64,000 bases of DNA from Tilletiaria anomala UBC 951. Its lineage: Eukaryota > Basidiomycota > Exobasidiomycetes > Georgefischeriales > Tilletiariaceae. A program made the translations under genes and the position numbers. The notes beneath the pieces are model-generated. The model was not told the DNA's origin, made no database searches, and was given only the letters and a program-made list of their open reading frames with translations. The stretch covers positions 1 to 64,000 of the forward strand of contig NW_013546989.1 of the NCBI RefSeq assembly GCF_000711695.1, read 5' to 3'. The first letter of the stretch is position 1; every line of letters begins with the position of its first letter. Shown in pieces: positions 47,011 to 58,585 of the stretch.

Positions 47011-49952
47011 TCAATCGACAGTCAAGATTGTCTCCTGCCAGCACCGGATATCGTTGAGAGGTCCACGAGCCGACTCATGGCGCACATGTCCAGGCCCCTG
47101 CACATCCAATGCACTGTGCTGATGCCGACGCTCATCCGCGCCATCCAAGGAGTTTGGCGTCGGAGCAAGGATTGGAGCCGTCGCACCTGTTGCAGCACCG
47201 TATTCTGCATGATGAGCATGCAGCAGCGGCATCGGATGATGGTAGTACATCGGACGAGGCATGGCAGTAGTAGGCGCAGATGCAGCTTGCACACGATTTT
47301 CGAAGCGAGGATAGCGGTAGACTTGTTCTTGATCGGGAGAGCGGTGCGCTTCCAGGAACTGGTTCCGCCACGTTGGCACTGGCGCAAGGACGCTGTGCTG
47401 CTGCTGAGACTGGCGTGGGCACGATAGGAAGGTGGACTCTGGTAGGCTTCCATGCTGAGCTGAAGGAAGAGCAACAACGCCGTCCGATTGAGGATACGCA
47501 GTCGAGGACGAGTGGGGAGGGGGAGGCTCTTGGCATTTGGCTGCGCAGCTAATGCTGGCGCGTCGGCTTTGCAAGGGTTGGCCATTAGACGCAATGCCAT
47601 CATCCTTGCAAGTTGAAGATGATGCGGATGCTTTCTGATTGAGGGATAGACCGAGGCTTGAATTCTCGGCTGTCTCCAGCTCTAAAGTATTCTCTTGCTT
47701 CCATTCTTGAATAGCGGCGATCGCATCATCGGATGATCCTCGGTTGTGTCCATGTGCGGCACCACTTCCGTTTGAACCAGTGGGAAATGCAAGCGGCCCA
47801 TCGTCCATCGTTCCATCTGGTGTATCAGAAGCTTCACCAGCAGTTTCCCAATCTTCATCGCTCTGGCGCATCGAGTTGCGACTCGCACTAGTAAGCGTTG
47901 GCAGCGGGTATTTGTGAAGAACCGTGGGCCTGGTGCCGGTGCTTGTCATACCGGCTGGTTCAACTGAAAGAGATCCCGAGGAAAGCGAGCGAAATCGGTA
48001 GCTGGGATGTTCAGGAATGAGATCGCCCTGGACAACAGATGCGCGATTCTCGGACCGTGTGCCGCTCGTCGCATGGAAGGAGGCTGGCCGTGCATTCGAG
48101 TCCCAAATACTGTTGTGGTTTAAGAGCGTGGCTGATGAAGCGCGCCGCTCCTGTTGTTGACGACGCTTCTCGTTGGCATCGCATTCCAGCTGCTCCATTT
48201 GCAATGAGCCCCGTGGAGTTGGGGTACCATTCATGATCCGCAATGCAGGCGCCATTGACGGCTCAGACGCTGGCGAGCCGTTGTAGCTTTCATGAAGCAT
48301 TGGCGGAGGGCGCAACATGTCAGGGGATATCTGTGTCTCCAGAAAAGACACTGGCCGCAAGGGGGAAGAGGCGCGACGCGATTGCCTCCTATCGCGTGTC
48401 CAAGGGCGCGAGCGCCATGCGGCGCTTTTGATTGAGTCTATGGTAAGGCGGCGCTGCAGGCCAGGATCCTCAGGATCCGCAAGACGGGTATTGTAGCTGT
48501 GTGGGAGGAAAGGAGCGGTGTTCACCATTTCGAACCCATTCGTTGAGAAAGGCCGATCTCGTGCGCTTTCGTTGAGATCAAACGACCCAGGTGCCTGCCG
48601 TCTCTTCATCGAGGCAGAAAGTGGGCGGATACTCAGAGGAACGTGTTGATTTTGGGAACTTGCGTGATCACTTCTGCCACAACACCAGAAGTGAGCAAAC
48701 GAACTTTCGATGTAGCGGACAGAGACTCACAACATGAGCAGTTGAACCGCACTAACGCAGCCAGGGGTCAGTATCTTTTGGTGAGTTTTGAGAGTAAAAC
48801 ACGAGCTCCTCTCTCACATGCAAATGACCGCGGGTATAAATGGAAGAAAGTAGGTTGCGTAAACGGTATTGACAGAGCTGACATCGAGACGTAGAAGTGA
48901 GCATAGATGTGGAGAGGTTTTCCCGTGAGTGCGCTTACAAGAGGACTGTAGCCGTAAGGTATACGCTGACAGTCTGTGGGGCACGAAGCTAAATCAAGGG
49001 TTCGAAACACGATCGCCCCGAAAAAATGACTCACGATCGAAATGTATCCCACTTGCCCAGACTTGAGCGCATCGATGAAATGCGTGCTGCCTCCAGCGAG
49101 CTGAGTACTCGAGAGCGAGTGCAATACCATGGCGAGCACTGTGGCATCATACAAACAACTGATCCCGCTCCATACCGCCACGATCCACGGCCTGGGCATG
49201 GCTGCTCCGCAAAAGGGACCATCAGGCAGATGTGAGGCAACCGCTCTGCCGTTTGTCAAGTAGTATGGCTGAAAGCCAATGATGACCAGACAAGCTGTGC
49301 CGGTTTGAAGGAGAAGGATAGCAGCCAAGACCGCAGCGACCATCCGGTTGCGGTAACAGATGGCGTAGGTGCGCACCAAGAACTTTATCGAGGATATGTC
49401 AACGCTCGAGTATAGCCCGAACAGATCCCGTGAAATCTCACAATCAAGCTTGCAATAGCCTGTGAGTCAAATGAGTCAGTGCGGATCCAAATTGCTCTCG
49501 CGTGTATGTGAGCTCACCATTGCCACCATCTCAGCTGTGACCGCAGCGCGCACCGTGGCGTAACACTGCAATCTGCTCGCCGCGGCGTACTGCCAAGATG
49601 TCCGTAACAACAAGATCAAGCACAACAGTGACAAGTAGCGAACAAGGAAAAACTGAAATAATAGCGCCTCTGGTCAGCAGCATACCATGCGCTAGCCGGT
49701 TTCAGTTTCTGTCCCATACCAAGATCTTAGCAAGGTTCCGGCCTTTGCACGCATAGAGTGCTATTTCAGCCGGAAAGGTGAGAATGTACTCTGTACAAGG
49801 ATGACAGGGGTCAGAACCCTACGGCAGCATGCTATTCCGCTTCTTTGCTCACCGATCCCAAAGACCGCCAGGCCAGCTGCCGACGTTGCCTTGGAGATGT
49901 ACTCCGCGGTCGAAACTATGTTCACAACGCTGAATGTATTGTTGATGTCCAT
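47011..49952 (-). CDS. Seven-helix membrane protein (DUF6533-like) with long tail
   Basis: Exons: 49853-49952, 49720-49790, 49518-49652, 49442-49459 (18 nt), 49035-49382, 48939-48973 (35 nt), 48818-48877, 48731-48751 (21 nt), 47011-48673. Phases fit throughout, giving 816 residues. The first 260 residues make seven hydrophobic helices. The pattern is that of the fungal DUF6533 family: helix 1 across EYILTFPAEIALY, then RNLAKILFFLVRYLSLLCLI, VAMAIASLIFLVRTYAICYR (rebuilt across the 18-nt exon), a Leu-rich helix 4, IVAVWSGISCLYDATVLAMV, ISIITVSVYLTATVLFSVNT and FLPFIPAVICMIAVQLLM. Helices 6-7 are coded by four small exons. The remaining 550 residues form a polar, Ser/Pro/Arg-rich cytoplasmic tail. 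The family's role is unknown; a receptor-like function is inference from topology. Without transcript data the small exons are the weakest points. Confidence 0.83.
48731..48751 (-). other. 21-nt microexon in the seven-helix gene
   Basis: Encodes the end of helix 7 (I-AVQLLM-L, phases 1 and 2) between introns of 66 and 57 nt, and joins the membrane part in frame to the long cytoplasmic tail. Confidence 0.6.
49442..49459 (-). other. 18-nt microexon in the seven-helix gene
   Basis: Encodes AIASLI between a 58-nt and a 59-nt intron, both GT-AG. It completes a transmembrane helix that reads into FLVRTYAICYRNR, the form expected in this family. Skipping it would keep frame but shorten the helix by six residues. 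Confidence 0.7.
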
Positions 49953-50168
49953 GGCGAACAAGGCGCCCGCACATGCGAGTGGCGACGAGTGAAGGCGGAG
50001 GGAAACGCTGGAGAAGGTGAGCAGACGGTGTTGGAGAGTTGAAGAATTGCTGTCGGAGGATCATATAGTCAACGTGGTCGAGAGACTTGTTTGACGATTT
50101 TGTTTGGGGATTCCAAGGATGCTGAACAAATACAAGGACACTTCTCCCTAATGAAGGCGATCCCTCAT

Positions 50169-51038
50169 TCATGCCGTAAGCTGCATTAGCGTGTTTGAGC
50201 GCATATAGACGGAGAAGATGATGTAGAGATACCGGAACCAGACAAGCTGAGTTTGATGCTTGCGCATTGCCTGAAGTGCAGTCCAGTAGTGGCTCGGCGC
50301 TCCCAAGACATGGAACGAGCCCTGCGCCAAGCCGTATCGATGCTTCGCCCTTAACGTCACATTGTCAAGCAGGGCCTTTGGTAGACCCAGGAACTTCCAG
50401 AGCGGTGAGACAGTGGCCAGAGTCAATATACGGAGTGTGTGGGATGGTGAGGTTTGTCCGAGGGAAGCACGCGCCTTGTCGTTGCCAGCCGCCAAACGCA
50501 CTGCTTCAAAGCATGCATGATGATTTGCGTGCCGTGTGACTCCCTCGCTGTCAAATGTGAGAATCACATCAATGTCGAGCTGTTCTATGAACCGTTCCAA
50601 CAGGCTGGAAATGTAAGATGCGTTCCATTGCACTTCCATGCCATCTTGCAGGCTGTTGTCGTCTAGGGAGGCGATCCGCATGGCTGGCACCCCGAGGATG
50701 TCGTACGATTCGGCCAACTCCAGAGCTCGGTGTTTGCCAAGACCGGTTGCATTACCCGTACTGAGGCAGAGTCCAAACACCGTGGTACCAGCTGCTTGCA
50801 TGGCCATGATAGTAGGCGCGAAGAACATGACTTCATCGTCAGGGTGTGCCGTGAGAATGAGCGCGCGCTCACCAGGCGAGAATGGGGGCGAGTGCTGTGG
50901 AAACACCCCGGAGAGGAAACGTTGCAGAACCAAGCAAGCAATCCAAGCGATCAAAACGAGTCGCGAGATCCTCCACACGTCGAACGGCTTCGTAGCCCTA
51001 GAAAACCGCCTTACCCGGCGAGCAGAAACGACGACCAT
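50169..51038 (-). CDS. GPI12: GPI deacetylase, PIG-L/Gpi12
   Basis: N-acetylglucosaminylphosphatidylinositol de-N-acetylase, the second step of GPI-anchor synthesis, on the cytosolic face of the endoplasmic reticulum. A single exon of 289 residues. Seen: an N-terminal membrane anchor (RLVLIAWIACLVLQRFL, about residues 20-36), the metal-binding AHPDDE, GLCLSTGNATGLGKHRALEL, DVILTFDSEGVTRHANHHAC with the second metal His cluster, and a C-terminal hydrophobic stretch WFRYLYIIFSVYMRS. All are standard PIG-L landmarks. The start is the ATG at 51038; the frame is open upstream but with no ATG. Divergent from COG1 by 479 bases. Confidence 0.95.
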   Translation of the reverse strand: MVVVSARRVRRFSRATKPFDVWRISRLVLIAWIACLVLQRFLSGVFPQHSPPFSPGERALILTAHPDDEVMFFAPTIMAMQAAGTTVFGLCLSTGNATGLGKHRALELAESYDILGVPAMRIASLDDNSLQDGMEVQWNASYISSLLERFIEQLDIDVILTFDSEGVTRHANHHACFEAVRLAAGNDKARASLGQTSPSHTLRILTLATVSPLWKFLGLPKALLDNVTLRAKHRYGLAQGSFHVLGAPSHYWTALQAMRKHQTQLVWFRYLYIIFSVYMRSNTLMQLTA

Positions 51039-51517
51039 GGCAGTACTGGACGCGAAGGCTACCAGATGATCGCCCGCTGCAGCTCGTCCGCGGGAAACAA
51101 AAAGTCGCTGGTTTGTTGTAATCAACGATCATGCGATCACGAAGCGACGGCTATCAGCGTGTGAGCCAGCGTGACTGTTCTGTGCGCGAACAAGAATGTA
51201 TAGCCATGCTTCTTGTTTGCCGCGAAGTTTGAAGAATAAGAAATCGAGAAAGACGGTGCATATTGTGCAGTCTGCACGAGTTCACAGCGCGCAGAAGCCG
51301 CCTGAGTAAAGCAATGTTCAAGAGTGGCGGGATCGGGATTTCAGGATTCAGGAAGAGCGTCAGTACTCCGAAGACATCGCTCCATCACTTCGTCTTGTGC
51401 ATCAAGGCTTCGCACATTTATTGAACATCCCAACCGTAGACTACATGCAATTAGCCAAGAGGTCATCGGGGTTGCCTGCATGTATGGGCATGTCTGAGCT
51501 CGGCGAAGGATGGCAAA
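51039..51517. promoter_or_regulatory. Shared divergent promoter, GPI12 / COG1
   Basis: 479 bases between opposing start codons. No coding region and no named element visible. Confidence 0.4.
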
Positions 51518-54141
51518 ATGTCGAGCCTGGATCGCCCGGCACGAAGGCACATCCGCGCAAAAGCTGTTCTGACATCGTCCACCTCGCAGGATGGCATCGC
51601 CAACTGTGCACCGGCCATCAGTAGTGCTGAAGCGGCCGCCATCGCTTCCTCCTCTGCTATGGCATCCAGGCCACCTGCAAGCAGCACTGCATTCATGGGC
51701 CTCGATCCGCTCTCCGCCGAGCCGGACGCGGTCTTCGAGAAGCTGCATGTAAAAGCCGCTGAAGAATTCGAGCAGTCTGTCAGGTAGGTCCCGAACGGAG
51801 GGTGGATTTTCCAGATGTGTTTTGCTGGATTGCTCATAAACTGTGCTAATTATACAGGGATGCGTACCAAGAGTCGCAGGCCGCGCTGCGATCACTTGTA
51901 TCGACTCAGTACCCAGAAATGCTTGGGACAGCTTCAAGTGTAATCGAAATGGCAGGCTCATCTCGCCGCCTGTTGCAGCATATCACGACATTCCGTGACA
52001 CAGCTCTTGCTCCAGAGCCCCTGGGACCGTCCAAGCTGGAAAAGGGGAAAGCGCGCGAAGATGACATCGCAGCGGAGACGGAGATTTACCGGTTGGCAGC
52101 TGCAACAAAGGTGGTGGATGAGCTGCCAGCGTTCGGGAGAGACTTTCTTTCGCGGAGAAGAGCCCATCCCTTTACTCTACATGCTGCTTGGGCGTACATG
52201 GTCGGGCGTACTGCATGGGGGTACCTTTCGGAGCGGACCAAAATGCTCGCGGGGAGCGAAGCAGCCGTCTTGTTCCCGAGTCTTGTAAACAAGAGGGAGG
52301 AGCTGGCGGCTTTACGGACAGAAGTCATCCAAACCTGTACCAAGCAGCTGGAGCAAGATCTTATCAGCTACACAGTATGTGAAAGGTTCTTCCGCGTATC
52401 TTCTACTCTTTCCTCACCAAGCGCCTTTCTACACTCCTAGGCCATGATGTCGCATTCAATTGCTATGGTATTACTCGACCATGCACGACCTAGCGAGATG
52501 TTGCAATTTGTTCTTGGCCTTCGGAAACGTGCTCTGGCTGCCATGAGCTACGCCGGGGATACCATTGACGCTGTGGAGGTATGCTGTGTAGCCGTTGCCA
52601 GGCTGATGCGCATATACAGCACTTCCATCAGATTTAGCGCAAACGCATACATCCTTTCGCCACTGCCAGGTACCCCCCCGGAATTTGTTCACATCCTCGA
52701 GCACATTTGTCAGGCTCGGCACGGTACCGAAGTGCCCCCGCATGCTCGCCTCTCTGCACGCACCATCATCGACAAGATCTCCACAAAGGCTTCCTTGATG
52801 AACTTCCTCCCGGATGAGATTGTCAAGTACTGCCCATTTGTCGACTTCAGCGGAGCTGGCACTAGTCAGGAGGAATTTGATCGAGCACTGAGTCAGATTT
52901 GCACCTGGAGCGAGGACGTTATCAGTACTTGCTGGCAGGAGCAAGGCTTGCAAAGCATGTTTGCCGGTCTAGCCACAGTTGCAGACATATCGAGCGTGGC
53001 AGCAGCAATCTTTTCGTACACTTCCGAAGTCAAGCAAATTCTACGCACAAGTCTTCACGCCGGTGGCGACCGCACAGATGCAATACACCATACCGTGGAT
53101 CAGAGCGTGGACGCTTTCCGCTCTGCAGCGCAGAGAGTTCTCGACGAGCGCCTCGTCGGCCTCTACCGCGAGCGTTTGGACGATATCGCGCGGTCCTTTA
53201 CCTACGAATGCGATGCCCTTACCCTGGAGGAACCACCCGATCTCATTCAGTGGCTTCTTGCCGATGGACAGGGAGCCAGTCTTGACGATCGGTTATGCGG
53301 CCATACGCCAGCTGTGCGGCGGGTACTCGCGCACGCCGAGCAGCAGGCAAGCGATGTTGCACAACAGATGCAGCGCTTTTGGGAGGACGCTCCTCGGTCG
53401 AAGGAGCATTCAGGCCATCTCGAGCATCTTCGGAAACAATTTGCAAACAGTGTCACTGCGCTTTTTGATAGCCTTGCCTCCGCTTTACAGAAAATTCCTC
53501 GATCTGCCAACAACATCCTCTTCGCGCACGTTGCAGCTGCCATTCCGCTCAGCACGCCGTTGCATCAATTGGCGCAGGCAGCGCAGCTTGACGATATGCG
53601 CGAACGTTTCTTCTCGATAGCGGGCGCTAGTGTTGGCCCGTGGGTGGATGCCCAGGTGAAGGACATGCTTGCATTGTATGCAGACAGAGTCAAGTGGGAC
53701 GACTTGCAGTCTAATGTGTCCATCGGTATGCTTGACGCGCTTTGCCATCTGTCCTCGGCGATCCGACACGCGGGTCCTGCGCTCACAACGCTCGGCCTCA
53801 AGGACAAGGTACTTGAAGCATTCGCAGCGAATGTGGCGGCCAAGGGCTTCAAGGAACCTGTTCCGGTCGTCGATGCCACTTTATTGATTGAATGCCTTGC
53901 CGACAAAGTCGAAGGGGAAGCAGCAATTCAACTGAAAAAGTACATCTCCATGCAAAAGGCAGAGGAGCAGGTAGTCGCCGGCATTCAGCATAAGTTCTGG
54001 GCGCAGCACTCGTTGCTGCTAGAGCCATTATTGCCAAGTGCTAGGAGCCAGGCTGTGTCCTTACCACACCACACACAGGACACGATGCTTGCACCGCTGT
54101 CTGAGCCTAGCATCAGAGTGTTCCGGAAAATCGCAGTGTAG
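51518..54141 (+). CDS. COG1: Conserved oligomeric Golgi subunit 1
   Basis: Lobe-A subunit of the COG tether that guides retrograde vesicles within the Golgi. Exons: 51518-51783, 51858-52374, 52441-54141, giving 827 residues with consistent phases. The N-terminal Cog1/Vps51-like region is visible: PDAVFEKLHVKAAEEFEQSV, then RDAYQESQAALRSLVSTQYP, EMLGTASSVIEMAGSSRRLL. The rest is helical with no membrane segment or catalytic motif, as usual for COG subunits. The start at 51518 (MSSLDRPARRHIR) precedes a Ser/Ala-rich N-tail of about 65 residues. Identification rests on the N-terminal pattern and length; another exocyst/GARP-type tether subunit is possible but less likely. Convergent with the glycogenin gene, 217 bases between stops. 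Confidence 0.82.
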
Positions 54142-54358
54142 CATATGATTGCCCGTTGGCAGCAAGCAGTCGTTTTGTGGACATTAATATATCGCTGCTG
54201 AAACGCAGGATAGGACATAGAGAAGGGTTACGTATGCCCTACACGAGCATGCCCTGGTATTATAAAGCAATACACACGCAAGTGGCGCTCGTGATCCAAA
54301 TAATCTGAGGACATTTTGAGAATATGACACTACAGATAGTTCAAGGCATGAGAAGCGC

Positions 54359-57300
54359 TCATGGCAGGAAGCTCCGTGCCTGCGCATTTGTCCTTTGCAT
54401 CTGCTTGAGTTCTGCGCGTGTGAATTGCGGACTGGAGCTGGCAAGGATGACGCTGCTGAGACTGGAGACGGAGCCGACACCGCCACGATGCGTGGGAGAA
54501 CTTCCCCCCGAGGCGGAGCTCGCGCCGCTGGCACTTCCGCTTCCGCTTCCATCTGCACTGGCGCTCAAGTTGTCGCTGCCCGGCCGACCATAATAGGCAC
54601 CTTTGTCTGCCTCACTCCTTGCGCGGTGCGATCTGCCATGACCAGGAATCGGCCGGGCGGAGGATGAGGTCGGAGACGCATCGAGCGTGGCCAATCGTGC
54701 TGAACGCGGACTAGAGAGGGCAGAGTGGTGGCCATGACCGTACGCTTCGGCTTTGCGATGATAGTCCGCACTGGGTGCCTGCTTGCGCCATGATTTGCGG
54801 CGTCCTATCGCTGCTCCAGGCTGAGGAGCTTGAGCAGCATCAAGGCCTTCATCATCCGAATCGTCATCGTCGTCGACAACCCCCTCTCCATCAGAAGACT
54901 CGTCATCACCTTCATCATCCTGCCCTTCAGCAGTGTCCAAGTCCGCGTATGACGGGCTCGTTGCCGCAGTCGTCGTGGAACGCGAGCGCATCAAGTTGGT
55001 GCTATTGCGCTGCCGATCACTGCCACTTGTACTCCCGCCCAGCCCAGTCGATCCAGCGTTAGCGCTGCTGGCGGCCGGAGAGGCGCCTCGAGTACGCTGG
55101 CGCACGTGCTCAGCGTACCTGCCAATGGAAGGATCCTCATCCCATGCATTGGCGAACATGATGTTGGCAGGCAAACCGCGATGGAAGCCTAGCGCCCCGG
55201 TCGGCGGCGAACTGGCGGGCAGTTGCTGCTGTTGCTGCGGCTGAGAGCCAGATGGCGCGACTGAACTATTCGACGCGGAAGACCAGGACGAGAAGTGCGG
55301 CTCGTCGGGGAAGACGCGCGACGGAGCATGGCTCGCATGACCCGCTTCCTCCCATGGAAAAACAGGTTTGACGCGCGTCGGGTCCGGCCGATCGTTGCCA
55401 AGATGCTGGAACAAGCCTTGACGCTGCAACAGATCTGGGATGCGCTCATCAGCCACTCGACGCGTCGGGAAGAAATCATCTTTGCTTGTCGCTGATCCGC
55501 CCGAAGAAGATTGGGTATGTGAGCGAGAGTGCGGCTCATCCCAGACATTGGAGTAGTATGCGTCGGGAGGGTGACGCATCTGATAAGACTCTTCGCCAGA
55601 CGTGGCCGGCGGCGGCGCCAGCGCCGGGTTCCACGTGGACTGAGGCGGAGACCATAACGGCGGCGTGGCATCGTCTTGCACCTCGTTCGGAGACTGCTGC
55701 TTTCGCTCCATCTCACTCTCCACACGCCCTGTAGCCAAAGCGCGCTCCTGCTCCGGCGTGAGACAGCGCTGCATCGCAAAGTCTTGCACCCTCTGCGCCT
55801 CTTCGCTGTCCATCGCTCGTTTCTCCTCTTCAATCCACGGCAAAGCCGGCGGCGGAATAAGGCTGAGTCTTCCTTGGACCGGCATGGAGAAGTAAAAGGC
55901 TTCGCCCGCAGCTCGCGCAGAATATGCAGCAACATCGTTGCCGAGGTAAATGACGGACATGCCGCCCCATTTTTGCTCCTGTGTCCCTCCTTGCGCAGCT
56001 CCTGCAGCGAAGATAGTCTTCAGGTCGTCGAGGCTGCGTGCACCAGCACTAGCTCCATCTCTTGGGCCTTCTCGGTCGCAAGAATCCCGAACACCCAACG
56101 AATCCCATACAGCCTCATAGGTAGGAACCACAAAGCGCGTAGCGGTGGTCCTACGCACTGCGCGCTCGACGACTTCTACGCCCTTGTCAGTGTGCATGAC
56201 ATCGTATGTGCTTTCCCAGCTCTCCTTCTCCTGGCCATTATTGGCACCGCCATAGTGCTCTTCGAAGACGTCATGCCATTGCGTTAAAAGCGAGTTGTAG
56301 TCGTTCGTAGGGGGCGCTCTCTGTTGCTGTCCATCTGATATCGCCGGCTGCCGCGCTGCAGCACGCACTTGCGACCAGGGTTTGTGCGAACCGATGAAAT
56401 GTGCAGCTAGAATGGATTTTCCGTAGCGTTGATAGGCAGGCGCATACCTTCGCGAGAACACCACGAATATTGAACAACGAATGTGCAAGAATGTGAGTTC
56501 CACTCGAACGGGCAGGATCCCCTGCGCACATGCGATCACTCACGTGTAGCCACCGTTAGGAGTTACGTTGTACTTGAAACTGAGCCTTTTCCACCCAGGC
56601 CCGCTCCACCCATCTAGGCCATTCGTCCAACTCCCCCACTCGCGCCGAGCACCTGCCTCTTCCCCATTACATGTGCTGTTGCTGTTGCTTCCATCTAGCG
56701 CCTCCCCGAAGAAATCGTTGAGCAAGCCCTGATCCGCACCGTCCCAGCTGCCGTTGTCGACGGCAAAGTCTATGAGCGCAGCGAACGTATCGAGGCTCGG
56801 CTGCAGAGCCAGCAGGCCGCTATTAAAGGCATCAGGCCAGCCAATATCAGGTGCGGCAGCTAAGATTGGTGCGCAACGGCTCGAACTTGCGGTTCCATTT
56901 GAACCAGAGTCAGAGGGGTAAGCTGACGATAATGAGTTCGAGTTCGAGGAAGATAAATCGAAGAAAAGCGCAGAGAGATTGCCAAGAACAAGCATATCGG
57001 CATCGAGGTACACCACCCGGCGATACGCAGTCAGCCGCCATAGGTGGAGCTTCGTCAGAGCAGACCCGCGTGATTCGCCAAGATCCGGTCGGCCTACAAA
57101 GGGATGCAAGAAGAGCAGGAAGGGCCGTGTCAGAGTATGAACAGTGGGTTGCTCGGTGAATTTGACAGGAAAAGGCACACAAATACGTACCGAGTAGAGC
57201 GAGATTCTGCTCTGCCAGCTCCCTCACTCTCCGTTTCGACCTGGCGCTCTCTTCATACTTCCAAGCGTCTGCATCTTTCTCAGTACCCGGCGATCCTCTA

Positions 57301-57689
57301 CTCGCTGATGCGGCAGCCGCTGTGGTCCGTTCCTCTTCGACGCGATCCCGCACGATACCAGCAAAGGAGAGCGGTTCAACGCCAATGACGACGTCAAATG
57401 CCTGGCGGAGCGCTTTTATCGTCTGTACGCGCAGCGTGGCGGGTGTGCATAGGCATACCAGGTGGTACGGCTGAGAACGTGGCGGTGGCAATTGCGATTT
57501 TGATGACGTTGATGCCAACGTAGCAGGAGCAGAGGCGTCAGGCCATGGATGGTGCTTGCGCAATGAGTGTGCGAGAACGAGAGCGCCGGGAAGGTACGCG
57601 TCGGTGGTGAGTAGCGTTACGAACGCATGAGGTGGTATGCTAGTGTTTGAGCTCTTCGCAAAAGCCGATGCAAAAGAGGTGACGGTCAT
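54359..57689 (-). CDS. GLG1: Glycogenin with long disordered tail
   Basis: Self-glucosylating primer of glycogen synthesis, glycosyltransferase family 8. Exons: 57191-57689, 56544-57093, 54359-56447; introns 57094-57190 and 56448-56543. Phases agree for 1045 residues. Seen: AFVTLLTTDAYLPGALVLAH at the N-terminus, LTKLHLWRLTAYRRVVYLDA with DADML (the DxD metal motif), DAFNSGLLALQPSLDTF, ADQGLLNDFF, and FKYNVTPNGGYTYAPAYQRY ending at AAHFIGSHKPW. The catalytic domain ends near residue 380; the next 660 residues are disordered and Ser/Pro-rich. They carry NVWDE, VFPWE and NAWDE motifs, like the glycogen-synthase-binding motifs of other fungal glycogenins, then a Glu/Asp run and poly-Gln. Loops in the catalytic domain are also enlarged by Ser/Asn-rich inserts. 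Confidence 0.94.
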
Positions 57690-58481
57690 CTTTTTGATTG
57701 TACCCTGCCTATTTAATGCAAGCAATTCCGAGGACATGTACTTGAGGTTTCCAGCTTGAAGGAAGGAGCTGATGGATACCTTGGGAAAGACAGCGAAAGG
57801 ATGTTACGGATGTGCCTTATGGCTGGCTGATGGCGGCTGTGAGACAACGTCTTCTGGAAATTCCGTTCAGATTTGAGCCTTATGCCGCTGCTACTGACTG
57901 CTCGGCTGCGCCCTTGATCTTCCCTTGTTGCACTTACCACGTAGACTTACGGCGCTCGAGCCTCTTCGCACGACGCCCTTTTAAGCCGCCGACACTGGCG
58001 AATAGCGATGCTGGTGGTGTCGCGATCAAGTAGAAAGATAACGGCAAAGTACATATAAACAGCTCACAGCAATCTAGCTATATACGAATCTGCTGCCTGA
58101 TCAGCCAAATCTAGAATGTGTCGACCCCAACAGATTTGACGATCTGCGCCAGGGCACTTGATTACCGGAGGTGCATGGTCGTCATGAATGAGCCAGTCTG
58201 CCTGTCTCAGGATAATTTGTGTTTAAAACAATCCAAAACTTTTAGCCCTCCACTTTTGTTTGGAAACCCCAGTGTCGCGTTGTGCTGCTCCCCATCGGCA
58301 TCATTGCCCTCTGCGGTCTGGCAGCATCCCTCACATCTTGCTATTGGCAGTGAACACGCAAGACCATCTTAAGAAGGGCTCCGACCAAATAGGTGTTCAA
58401 TATTGCCTAATACATGTGAGGTATATGTACATCTTAGCTTGTAAAAAAAAGCTCGTTAAGAGGCTGTTCCAGCAAAATATT
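57690..58481. other. Spacer between glycogenin and tRNA-Gln
   Basis: About 790 bases with the glycogenin promoter/leader. The part next to the tRNA (58434-58481) is A-rich, so on the minus strand a T-rich tract follows the tRNA 3' end and would serve as RNA polymerase III terminator. No coding region supported. Confidence 0.45.
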
Positions 58482-58585
58482 AGGTCCTAGGGGGACTCGA
58501 ACCCCCGTCTCGGGAAATGTGAGACTCATTAAGGAATAATGCGATAATCAAAATCCCACGTGCTAAACCTCTACACTATAGGGCC
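58482..58585 (-). tRNA. tRNA-Gln (UUG) with 31-nt intron
   Basis: Read on the minus strand. The acceptor begins GGCCCTA, the D-arm holds TAGTGTAGAGGTTTAGCA, the anticodon stem TGGGA pairs with TCCCG around loop TTTTGAT (anticodon TTG), and the T-arm is GGGGG-TTCGAGT-CCCCC. A 31-nt intron (58517-58547) lies at the standard place after position 37. Mature length is 73 nt. The acceptor 3' strand TAGGACC pairs with GGCCCTA except for one C-A mismatch at 3:70. Assigned to Gln by anticodon and by strong similarity to yeast tRNA-Gln in the D-arm. Confidence 0.92.

Noticed and set aside
47011-48609. Ser/Pro-rich frame as a separate single-exon gene starting MKRRQAPG
   Set aside because: The exon at 48731-48751 splices into this frame in phase upstream of that Met, so it reads as the tail of the seven-helix protein. 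A separate gene is not excluded but is less economical.
49000-49030. GGGTTCGAAAC resembling a tRNA T-loop
   Set aside because: No acceptor, D-arm or anticodon arm around it; it lies in an intron of the seven-helix gene.
48768-49379. Membrane-protein frame as a gene of its own
   Set aside because: Its end is intron sequence; helices 6 and 7 are only complete when spliced onward through the small exons to 48673.
51039-51125. Longer GPI12 N-terminus
   Set aside because: The frame is open but has no ATG upstream of 51038, and the shorter protein already has the membrane anchor.
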